Shown here in pieces: positions 6,678 to 12,715 of a stretch of 13,317 nt of DNA. A program made the position numbers and the translations under genes. Position 1 is the stretch's first letter. Every line of letters starts with the position of its first letter. The stretch lies in the NCBI GenBank assembly GCA_017435185.1, contig JAFSFN010000017.1, positions 1-13,317 on the forward strand. Reading direction: 5' to 3'. This DNA is from Clostridia bacterium (GTDB lineage: Bacteria > Bacillota > Clostridia > Christensenellales > CAG-138). A model generated the notes under the pieces. It was given only the letters and a program-made list of their open reading frames with translations. It was not told where the DNA came from and did no database searches.

Positions 6678-6685
6678 AAAAGCGA
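6644..6685. repeat. Paired palindromes spanning the 3' end of thiD
   Basis: Two adjacent perfect inverted repeats. TTGGGGC (6644-6650) pairs with GCCCCAA (6654-6660) around TCT. TCGCTTTT (6668-6675) pairs with AAAAGCGA (6678-6685) around GA, and the thiD stop codon lies inside this second one. The layout of a GC-rich palindrome followed by a T/A-rich one resembles short intergenic repeats I recall from clostridial genomes; that resemblance is from memory and not checked. The first palindrome encodes the odd WGSAP tail of ThiD. They could also act as 3' mRNA stabilisers or an upstream part of the terminator. Confidence 0.6.
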
Positions 6686-6704
6686 CAGAAAACAAATTTG
6701 ACAA

Positions 6705-6743
6705 CTAAAAACTCAGTTCACTTGCAGTGAACTGAGTTTTTAG
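6705..6743. terminator. Bidirectional terminator, copy 1 of an identical 35-bp hairpin
   Basis: A perfect hairpin with 18-bp arms: CTAAAAACTCAGTTCACT (6705-6722), loop TGC, and its exact complement at 6726-6743. The A-run on one side and T-run on the other make it a terminator in both directions. It sits between convergent genes, ending the thiD operon on the plus strand and the lipoprotein operon on the minus strand. Bases 6708-6742 recur exactly at 8546-8580. Confidence 0.88.
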
Positions 6744-6759
6744 AAATACTTAAATATAG

Positions 6760-7629
6760 CTATTTTTGTTTCGGTTCATATACAAAATTTCCATCGTGGT
6801 CTATTTCTGTATAATATACAGTTCCTGAATCATTTGAAATCTCAAGATAACATTTACCGTCTTTGAAAACAGGTTCATTTTTGAATTGTTGCGGTGAATA
6901 TTGCGAAAGGTCAATAACCATATTGCCATCAATATCATAAAAGCAATTTCCTGCAAAAAATACACCTTCGGAATATATTCCAATATGCCCGCCGCCGTTT
7001 GAAATTTCAGGATATTTTATCTCGCCGTCCCTGCTTATGATTTTTACATTAGAAGTTGCCTTGTCGGTAGCAGATATCACAAGATAACCATTGTGAAATT
7101 CTCCGACACCGCCGCATACCGTACCGCCTGTAAGGCCTGAAGCTCCAATACCGCAAAATTCTGCATCAAAAGCAACATTTGTTTCTGCATTATATAAAAT
7201 ATAAAAATATTCTCTTCCGCCTCTTACCTTATAGTGAAGAGCAAACATCCCTTCTCCAAGATAGTGCAAACACTTTTGAATATCACTTATACGCATATCC
7301 ACTTTTTGTCCATCTAATGTCATCGCAACAGAACTACAGCCCTTTATAACATTGCCGTTTTCAATAAGAGGATGCTCTTTGGATAATTCATGCACCCATT
7401 TTCCGTTGTCATCTACCACGCCAACCATATCGTAAGCACCGGAAAATTCATCTACTCGCTTCATAACAATATGATAGCCTCCGCCACTTTCAAGCACAGT
7501 ATCATATTCATCAGAAGCAGGCGGCAAGTTGACTTTGTTTTTTAATTTACTTCCTGTATTTGAACAACCCGAGAAGTTTACAACAAGCATCAGTAAAACA
7601 GATAAAATCAATAGAAGTTTACGCTTCAT
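6760..7629 (-). CDS. Secreted lipoprotein with WG-repeat-like segments
   Basis: A 289-residue protein starting with a lipoprotein signal peptide: MKRK, a hydrophobic core (LLLILSVLLMLVV) and lipobox NFSGC, with Cys22 as the lipidation site. The mature part is beta-rich and has repeated short elements like the WG/KWG repeat family, for example VVDDNGKWVHEL (71-82), YDIDGNMVIDLSQY (231-244) and EIDHDGNFVYEP (275-286), suggesting a beta-propeller-like extracytoplasmic domain. No catalytic motif is seen. The frame extends upstream to a GTG at 7671 that would overlap the neighbouring gene. ATG 7629 gives a standard signal peptide, and an in-frame GTG at 7638 is also possible because GAGAGG lies at 7648-7643. 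It follows the two-TM gene by 26 bases, so the two are probably co-transcribed. Function unknown. Confidence 0.82.
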   Translation of the reverse strand: MKRKLLLILSVLLMLVVNFSGCSNTGSKLKNKVNLPPASDEYDTVLESGGGYHIVMKRVDEFSGAYDMVGVVDDNGKWVHELSKEHPLIENGNVIKGCSSVAMTLDGQKVDMRISDIQKCLHYLGEGMFALHYKVRGGREYFYILYNAETNVAFDAEFCGIGASGLTGGTVCGGVGEFHNGYLVISATDKATSNVKIISRDGEIKYPEISNGGGHIGIYSEGVFFAGNCFYDIDGNMVIDLSQYSPQQFKNEPVFKDGKCYLEISNDSGTVYYTEIDHDGNFVYEPKQK

Positions 7630-7655
7630 TCGGTGCACCAATCCTCTCTTTTGTT

Positions 7656-8147
7656 TTATTTCTTTCCGCACATTCTTGCTTTTATTTCTTTAAGCGCCTC
7701 TTCACGATTTGTCATAGCCAACACATCATATGTTGCATATGCAGTATAAATACACAACTTTTTTCCTGCTTCCGTCACGTTTAATATTTCGTCGTATTTA
7801 ACTTCAAATGTTTGTAACGCTTTGTCTGACTCCTTCATGTTTAATGCAGTAATACCGCTAACTTTATTTTCATATACTGCACAATATGATTTTTGTGCCA
7901 GAAAGCTGTTTATTATAACATTTCCGCAGTAATAAATACTTATAATGCCCATAACTGTTGGAAACAACCAGCTGAGAGATGTATTTCCAAAAAGTTCATA
8001 TGCCATTTCTTTTTTCTGATAAGCAGGCATCGAAATTATAAAAATAGTTAACGCTAAAACAAATAAACAACCGATTATGCCTATAAATTTTATAGTCTTA
8101 TTTTCTTTTTGAGTTGAAACGATCAGTTTACTTTGTAAAGTTGACAT
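7656..8147 (-). CDS. Two-TM membrane protein with a cytoplasmic PH-like domain
   Basis: A 163-residue protein with two membrane segments (about 19-39 and 59-84) and a C-terminal soluble domain (about 86-157). The domain pattern, CAVYENKVSGI, a polar turn, FEVKYDEILNV, KLCIYTAYATYDVLAMTN, then an amphipathic helix EEALKEIKAR, looks like the strand-strand-helix order of bacterial PH-like domains. That assignment is by eye only. Both termini should be cytoplasmic. AAAGGA lies eight bases before the ATG. It is the first gene of the minus-strand pair and is divergent from the XRE regulator, which suggests direct control by that regulator. No specific function is recognised. Confidence 0.8.
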   Translation of the reverse strand: MSTLQSKLIVSTQKENKTIKFIGIIGCLFVLALTIFIISMPAYQKKEMAYELFGNTSLSWLFPTVMGIISIYYCGNVIINSFLAQKSYCAVYENKVSGITALNMKESDKALQTFEVKYDEILNVTEAGKKLCIYTAYATYDVLAMTNREEALKEIKARMCGKK

Positions 8148-8168
8148 GTTTTTAGTCCTTTCTTTGGT

Positions 8169-8197
8169 TAAATATGGATTATTTTGTTGATCAACAA
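8169..8197 (-). promoter_or_regulatory. Possible promoter for the two-TM/lipoprotein pair
   Basis: On the minus strand TTGTTG (8197-8192) and TATTTA (8174-8169) are separated by 17 bases. The -35 element lies inside the 16-bp palindrome, as expected for a repressor-controlled promoter. Transcription would start near 8162, about 15 bases before the ATG. The boxes are imperfect, so this is tentative. Confidence 0.35.
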
Positions 8198-8198
8198 A
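8183..8198. promoter_or_regulatory. 16-bp perfect palindrome, possible operator
   Basis: TTTGTTGA (8183-8190) is followed directly by its exact complement TCAACAAA (8191-8198). It lies in the divergent intergenic region 36 bases from the two-TM gene start. It overlaps the best -35 candidate for that gene, which favours a regulatory role over chance. Confidence 0.5.
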
Positions 8199-8224
8199 TA
8201 AAATATATCACAACCTCAAAAAAT

Positions 8225-8250
8225 ACGCAAGTGCGTATACGCATTTGCGT
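8225..8250. promoter_or_regulatory. 26-bp near-perfect palindrome, probable XRE operator
   Basis: The left half ACGCAAGTGCGTA (8225-8237) and right half TACGCATTTGCGT (8238-8250) are complementary at 12 of 13 positions. It stands out as GC-containing symmetry in an AT-rich spacer and lies 32 bases before the ATG of the XRE gene, a typical place for autoregulation. Its central TATACGCAT also recurs at 8531-8539, just after the XRE stop codon. Confidence 0.62.
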
Positions 8251-8282
8251 GATGTTTTCTAAAATCGTTTTGAGGTGATAAT

Positions 8283-8525
8283 ATGTCAGTAAAAGATGCG
8301 GTAGCAAACAGATTCCGCGCCATTTGCAAAGAAAAAGGGATTAAAACAAACGAACTCGCAAACATCTCGGGAGTAACGCCATCTACGGTATACAGCTTAC
8401 TCGATGAACGCAGGCGCGATGTTTCTGTAATTACGATTAAGAAGCTTTGTGATGGTCTGGAGCTGAGTTTGGCAGAGTTTTTTTCTGCGCCCGAGTTTAA
8501 TGCATTAGACCAGGAGATAAAATAA
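8283..8525 (+). CDS. Small XRE-family helix-turn-helix regulator
   Basis: An 80-residue protein that is almost entirely one Cro/C1-type HTH domain. VANRFRAICKEKGIKTNELANISGVTPSTVYSLLDERRRDVSVITIKKLCDGLELSLAEFF shows the five-helix pattern, with recognition helix around 31-42 (VTPSTVYSLLD). There is no ligand domain. GAGGTG (8272-8277) precedes the ATG by five bases. It is transcribed divergently from the two-TM/lipoprotein pair, and the 135-base region between them holds two palindromes, so it probably regulates itself and the pair. The signal it responds to is unknown. It ends 20 bases before the second hairpin terminator. Confidence 0.9.
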   Translation: MSVKDAVANRFRAICKEKGIKTNELANISGVTPSTVYSLLDERRRDVSVITIKKLCDGLELSLAEFFSAPEFNALDQEIK

Positions 8526-8545
8526 AAGTTTATACGCATATTAAT

Positions 8546-8580
8546 AAAACTCAGTTCACTTGCAGTGAACTGAGTTTTTA
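8546..8580. terminator. Bidirectional terminator, copy 2 of the identical 35-bp hairpin
   Basis: AAAACTCAGTTCACT (8546-8560), loop TGC, and the exact complement (8564-8578), followed by TTA on the plus strand; on the minus strand the run reads TTTTATTAAT. All 35 bases equal 6708-6742. It lies between convergent genes and should end both the XRE transcript and the minus-strand glycogen operon. Confidence 0.88.
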
Positions 8581-8604
8581 CTGTCTTTTTCTTTTGGAGA
8601 TAAA

Positions 8605-8805
8605 TTACTTGTCTGATAGATAATCGTTTATCTGAGCAACCAAGACATCAGCATCAATACCGTGTACAGCACAAGCCTGCTCAAGATTTTCGCCGCTTGC
8701 CATTGCGCAACCGAGGCAGTGCATCCCTGCGCTCTGCAATATAGCTGCTGTTCCGGGGTCTGTATTGAGTATATCGATTATTGTCATACCCTTGTTTACT
8801 TCCAT
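8605..8805 (-). CDS. DUF1858 (redox-disulfide) domain protein
   Basis: A 66-residue stand-alone DUF1858 protein. MTIIDILNTDPGTAAILQSAGMHCLGC is the family signature, with the Cys30-x-x-Cys33 pair at a helix start. Cys45 and the helix ending VAQINDYL complete the domain. The family is also described as a hybrid-cluster-protein-associated redox disulfide domain and is common in anaerobes; its partner is usually unknown. AGGAGG lies seven to eight bases before the ATG, the strongest ribosome binding site in the operon, so expression is probably high. It is the last gene of the minus-strand operon, 24 bases after the zinc-ribbon gene. The link to glycogen metabolism is positional only. Confidence 0.92.
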   Translation of the reverse strand: MEVNKGMTIIDILNTDPGTAAILQSAGMHCLGCAMASGENLEQACAVHGIDADVLVAQINDYLSDK

Positions 8806-8829
8806 TTTTATTTCCTCCTGATTATTTTA

Positions 8830-9240
8830 TCAGCTTTTAGCTTCAAATTTATTACCGCACTTACTGCAAGTTATGCGTATTTTTCCCTTTCCCTTGGGAA
8901 CCCTGAGCCTTTGAAGGCATCTTGGACATGAATAGTATTTGTATTTTCGTCTTTCCTTTATGCTCTCTATGCTGAGCTTTTTCAAATTAGCCTTTATACG
9001 CCATGTCCACTGTTTGAACGCTGTCTCGACCTCCATATATTTCTGAAGCTCTTTGCCTCGCTTGATGAAATCACGAGAGAACATTCTGAACACAGTGTAT
9101 ACTATCAGCGCCGTTGAAACGACACTCAACAGAGTTTTGAAAGTGCCATAGGGCAGGAAAATATTTACTATTGATATCCCCAGTGCTAAGAATACCATTG
9201 TTTTATTGAATTTGTCTACCCCATAACGGCCATTGAACAT
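8830..9240 (-). CDS. Two-TM protein with C-terminal zinc ribbon
   Basis: A 136-residue protein with two membrane segments (about 15-31 and 36-53) forming a hairpin. A charged helical linker (about 55-100) with many Lys/Arg follows, then a zinc ribbon: SCPRCLQRLRVPKGKGKIRITCSKCGNKF, with ligands Cys105, Cys108, Cys125 and Cys128. The ribbon spacing and the RxPKGKGKI insert recall MJ0042-like or rubredoxin-type zinc fingers, but the protein has no named function I recognise. The ATG is eight bases after the GH13 stop. There is no good ribosome binding site, so it may rely on coupling. It mirrors the small zinc-ribbon membrane protein of the other operon but with the domain order reversed. Confidence 0.82.
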   Translation of the reverse strand: MFNGRYGVDKFNKTMVFLALGISIVNIFLPYGTFKTLLSVVSTALIVYTVFRMFSRDFIKRGKELQKYMEVETAFKQWTWRIKANLKKLSIESIKERRKYKYYSCPRCLQRLRVPKGKGKIRITCSKCGNKFEAKS

Positions 9241-9248
9241 AAATTATA

Positions 9249-11180
9249 TCATCTCTTTCCAATAAGCAATCTTGCCTCAAGCGGCTCAAGTGCCAATCTT
9301 ACAATATCATTTTCACTGCAATATTCTTTTTTGCTGAATATATCTTTAAGCGTCTGCGGCAAGAACATTGACTCTGTATCGGGCCCTTCGGCAAACATAT
9401 CCGCCGATACCGCTACATTCTTTTTATCGTCACTCCTGTTAACGAGCAAAAGCACACATTCGTCTTCATATGTACGCATCAATGCAAACACATCAGCGCT
9501 TATTGCGGCAAAGCCTGCACTGCCCTCGGTAAGTGCTTTTTGAGAATTTCGCGTTTTTGTGAGCAAACGGAAAAACTCAAGGAGCGCCTCATCCTTTTCT
9601 CCATCCCATGGATATGTTTTGCGATTAAAAGGATCAGCCATGCCTGTCATGCCGATTTCATCGCCGTAATATATACACGGTACACCTACAAGCGTCATGT
9701 TTATTGCCGCCGCAAGCATAAGCCTTGCTCTTCCCTTTTCGAGCTGTTCGTTTGTAAGCTCAAACTCTGCCTGCTGTTCTCTTGTAAGCGCATCTCTGTG
9801 AGGAGCGCCGCCCAACACGCTGAGTGCACGAACAGTATCATGCGAGCCGAGAATATGCATTACCGCCTCATAGAACGGCTTGGGATAATTCTCTCTGAGC
9901 GTTGTGAGCCTTGCAGCAAAAGTTGCGGCATTTGAGCGCATGAGCAGGAAATCGAATATTGCATCTTTTGTGGGATAGCCCATCACGCTGTCAAGCTCGT
10001 TTCCGTCTACATATTTTCGTCTTGCACCAAAGCCTTCTTTGTTTGAAGCGTCGTCCCACACCTCGCCCAAAAGCACGCCGTTTTTATCGCATTTCTTGAG
10101 CTTACGTCTTAAAAAGGCAATAAAATCATCGGGCAGTTCGTCTGCAACATCAAGACGCCATGAGCTTATGCCAAGCTCATTATAGCGTTCGATAACCTTA
10201 CCGACAAATTCCATATATGATGGGGTCAACTCATTCACTTCAGGCAGTGTCTTAAAGCCCCACCAGGAACGATATTTGTCAGGATATGAATCAAACTCAT
10301 ACCAGTCACTATAAGGTGATTCTTTATCTCGATACGCACCGACTTCTTTGCCATATGCACCTTTTTTATTAAAGTACAGGCTATCGTCACCCGTATGCGA
10401 AAACACGCCGTCAAGCATTATTTTGATGCCAACTTTTTCAGCATCATGCACAAGCTGCTTCAAATCTTCCTCATCACCCAATACGGGATCGACTTTCATA
10501 TAGTTTGAAGTATTGTACCTATGACATGACGGAGATTCAAATATCGGGTTAAGATAAATACAGCTTATTCCGAGACTTTTTATATACTCGAGTTTTTCTC
10601 TTATTCCCTGAATATCTCCGCAGTAGAAATCACAAGGGTCATAGTGTTTTTCACCGGGCAATGCCGTGTAAAGTACATCTTCGTTCCAATCCTCATGCAC
10701 AACAACATTGCGGCCCATTTTTTTATGATATTCTACCCTGTCAAGGCCGCCCCTTGTGTTTCCTCTGAAAAATCTGTCGGGCATTATCTGATAAACGATG
10801 CCTTTTCGGAACCATTCCGGGGTTTCATAATCCTCATTATACACAGTGAGCTGATATGATGCGGGAGGCGCCCCGAAAATACAGCCCTCACCGCTTCCTG
10901 ACGGACTGCCGTAATATGCACGCCCATGGGGAGTATCAAGGATGAAATAATACCATACAAGACCGGCGGTGAAAGGAGAAATAAACTCGAATTTGACCGT
11001 CTCGCCTTCTCTTTTTCCGTGTACAATGCGTTCTCTGCCATCCGCCCATAACCGCAATAACGCCTTTACGCTTTCATTCGGAACGGTTATACGCAAAGTA
11101 ACGAACTCGCCTGTTTTAACCGCTCCGAAAGGATTTCTGTATTTCAACATTCTTGAGTTATGGCAAACGCCTGTCAGCAT
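9249..11180 (-). CDS. GH13 alpha-glycosidase, neopullulanase/cyclomaltodextrinase-like
   Basis: A 643-residue glycoside hydrolase family 13 enzyme with an N-terminal beta-sandwich (about 12-115, CBM34-like) before the catalytic barrel, the layout of neopullulanases and maltogenic amylases. GIVYQIMPDRFFRG (127-140) opens the barrel. Conserved regions are DGVFSHTG (257-264), WRLDVADE (nucleophile Asp344), LLGEVWDD (acid/base Glu373) and ILGSHDT (stabiliser Asp448). GVPCIYYGDEIGM (499-511) is also typical, and a C-terminal beta domain ends the protein. No signal peptide is present, so it acts in the cytoplasm on maltodextrins or glycogen-derived glucans. It is 72 bases downstream of glgA, in the same direction. 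AAGGAGT ten bases before ATG 11180 supports that start over the ATG at codon 11. Confidence 0.94.
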   Translation of the reverse strand: MLTGVCHNSRMLKYRNPFGAVKTGEFVTLRITVPNESVKALLRLWADGRERIVHGKREGETVKFEFISPFTAGLVWYYFILDTPHGRAYYGSPSGSGEGCIFGAPPASYQLTVYNEDYETPEWFRKGIVYQIMPDRFFRGNTRGGLDRVEYHKKMGRNVVVHEDWNEDVLYTALPGEKHYDPCDFYCGDIQGIREKLEYIKSLGISCIYLNPIFESPSCHRYNTSNYMKVDPVLGDEEDLKQLVHDAEKVGIKIMLDGVFSHTGDDSLYFNKKGAYGKEVGAYRDKESPYSDWYEFDSYPDKYRSWWGFKTLPEVNELTPSYMEFVGKVIERYNELGISSWRLDVADELPDDFIAFLRRKLKKCDKNGVLLGEVWDDASNKEGFGARRKYVDGNELDSVMGYPTKDAIFDFLLMRSNAATFAARLTTLRENYPKPFYEAVMHILGSHDTVRALSVLGGAPHRDALTREQQAEFELTNEQLEKGRARLMLAAAINMTLVGVPCIYYGDEIGMTGMADPFNRKTYPWDGEKDEALLEFFRLLTKTRNSQKALTEGSAGFAAISADVFALMRTYEDECVLLLVNRSDDKKNVAVSADMFAEGPDTESMFLPQTLKDIFSKKEYCSENDIVRLALEPLEARLLIGKR

Positions 11181-11252
11181 GATTAAGTATACTCCTTATC
11201 TTTGCCGAAAACTCGGCTTAGATGATTGTTTTTCAACAACTTCACCTTTGTG

Positions 11253-12704
11253 TCAAATATTATTATAAAGTTCAATATATTTGCGTGCCGAACTCTCCCA
11301 GCCGTAATCCGTTTCAAGCGCACGCGCTATCATTGTCTTCCACTGCTTCGTGTTATTAAAATAGACATCGAGAGCTCTGTCCACCGCACCTACAAGGTCG
11401 TCGGAATCATATCTTGCAAAGGTGAAACCGAGACCCTCCCCCGTTATCTTGTTGTATGGAGGTATACTGTCGATAAGTCCACCCGTTTCTCTTACAATGG
11501 GTATCGTGCCGTATCTGAGCGCAAGCATCTGCGACAATCCGCAGGGTTCAAAAGCCGACGGCATCAAGAACATATCAGCTCCGGCATAGAATCTGTGAGC
11601 CAAGGATTCATTATATTCAAAACGAAGTGCTATGCGTCCGGGATATTTTGAAACAGCTCTTGCAAACACGTCACAATAACGAGCTTCACCGCTTCCGAGA
11701 ATTGCGAGCTGAACATTACGCTTCATAAGCTCGTCTATGGCATATTCAACAATATCCATGCCTTTCTGCTCGGTAAGTCTTGTTACCATGGCTATTATGG
11801 CGGCATCGCTGCCTTCCTGCGTAAGATTGAGTTCCTGCCTGAGTGCCGAACGGCAGACCGCCTTGCCGCGCATTGTCTTGAGCGGATATCTTGCGGCTAT
11901 TGCCTTGTCCGTTCTTGGGTCATATTCATCATGGTCAATTCCGTTAAGTATGCCATGAAGCACATTACTGCGTGCTCTTAATACATTCTCCAACGTCTCT
12001 CCATGCTCGCTTGTCTGTATTTCTTTAGCATAAGTCGGACTCACTGTAGAGATAGCATCGGCATATACAAGACCTGCCTTAAGGAAATTGACATTTCCGA
12101 AATATTCAAGCTGCTTTTCATCAAACGCACTTTTGCCAAGCGACAAAAGCTCATCTGCAAACCCGCGTTCAAACACGCCCTGGTATCTGAGATTGTGTAT
12201 GGTAAAGAGCGTCCTTATTGATGAATATTCTTTTTTATCTTTATACTGCAGTTTCAAAAGTGCCGCCGTCATGCCTGTCTGCCAATCATTGCAGTGGAGC
12301 ACATCGGGGAAAAAGTCTATATGCGGCATTGCTTCAAGTACAGCCTTTGAGAAAAAGCCGAAACGCTCAGCTTCATCGTTACCGCCGCCACCGTATACAT
12401 AACCTCTTGCAAAATAGTACTCATTATCAACGAAATAGAATGTAACACCTTTATGTTCATAAACCTCTATTCCGCAATACTGGCTTCTCCAGCCGAGTTT
12501 AATATTAAAATTGCAGAGCTTTTTGAGTTTTCCGTAGTACTGCTCGTTCATTATGCGATACTTAGGAAGTATCACTCTCACATCAACGCCGAGTTTTTTT
12601 AATGCTATCGGCAGTGTACCTGCAACATCGGCAAGCCCGCCTGTTTTTATAAAAGGCTGTGCTTCTGATGTAGCAATCAACACTTTCATGGGTAAGTTCT
12701 TCAT
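11253..12704 (-). CDS. glgA: Glycogen synthase
   Basis: A 483-residue GT5 bacterial glycogen synthase that extends alpha-1,4-glucan from ADP-glucose. KTGGLADV (20-27) is the ADP-glucose binding motif. CNDWQTG (138-144), FTIHNLRYQG (167-176), ISTVSPTYAKEI (218-229), TRLTEQKG (308-315) and the retaining GT-B signature SAFEPCGLSQM (383-393, Glu386) are all present. Length is standard for the family. AGAGGG (12715-12710) sits five bases before ATG 12704, whereas the second Met (12689) has no such site. It begins 11 bases after the glgD stop, and the ribosome binding site adjoins that stop codon, which indicates coupling. Confidence 0.97.
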   Translation of the reverse strand: MKNLPMKVLIATSEAQPFIKTGGLADVAGTLPIALKKLGVDVRVILPKYRIMNEQYYGKLKKLCNFNIKLGWRSQYCGIEVYEHKGVTFYFVDNEYYFARGYVYGGGGNDEAERFGFFSKAVLEAMPHIDFFPDVLHCNDWQTGMTAALLKLQYKDKKEYSSIRTLFTIHNLRYQGVFERGFADELLSLGKSAFDEKQLEYFGNVNFLKAGLVYADAISTVSPTYAKEIQTSEHGETLENVLRARSNVLHGILNGIDHDEYDPRTDKAIAARYPLKTMRGKAVCRSALRQELNLTQEGSDAAIIAMVTRLTEQKGMDIVEYAIDELMKRNVQLAILGSGEARYCDVFARAVSKYPGRIALRFEYNESLAHRFYAGADMFLMPSAFEPCGLSQMLALRYGTIPIVRETGGLIDSIPPYNKITGEGLGFTFARYDSDDLVGAVDRALDVYFNNTKQWKTMIARALETDYGWESSARKYIELYNNI

Positions 12705-12715
12705 TGTGTCCCTCT

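Larger units (their letters stand above)
6744..8545. other. Three-gene accessory-looking module bounded by identical hairpins
   Basis: The segment holds an XRE regulator, a divergent two-TM protein and a lipoprotein, and is framed by two copies of the same 35-bp palindromic terminator. Outside it the two flanking operons (thiamine on the left, glycogen on the right) converge, so removing the module plus one hairpin would leave a normal convergent junction with a single bidirectional terminator. No integrase, transposase or terminal inverted repeat other than the hairpins is seen. That this is a gain/loss cassette is inference. Confidence 0.4.

Noticed and set aside
7630..7671. N-terminal extension of the lipoprotein to a GTG at 7671
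   Set aside because: It would overlap the end of the two-TM gene and place 14 charged residues before a standard lipoprotein signal peptide. ATG 7629 (or GTG 7638) is better.
9238..9253. TATAAT-like text (minus strand, 9248-9243) just before the zinc-ribbon TM gene
   Set aside because: It is only three bases from the ATG, which would need a leaderless or downstream start. More likely it is chance AT-rich sequence at a coupled junction.
11204..11217. Small hairpin (GCCGA/TCGGC) between glgA and the GH13 gene as a possible terminator
   Set aside because: The stem has only five pairs and no T-run follows on the minus strand. The GH13 ribosome binding site comes right after, so read-through is more likely.
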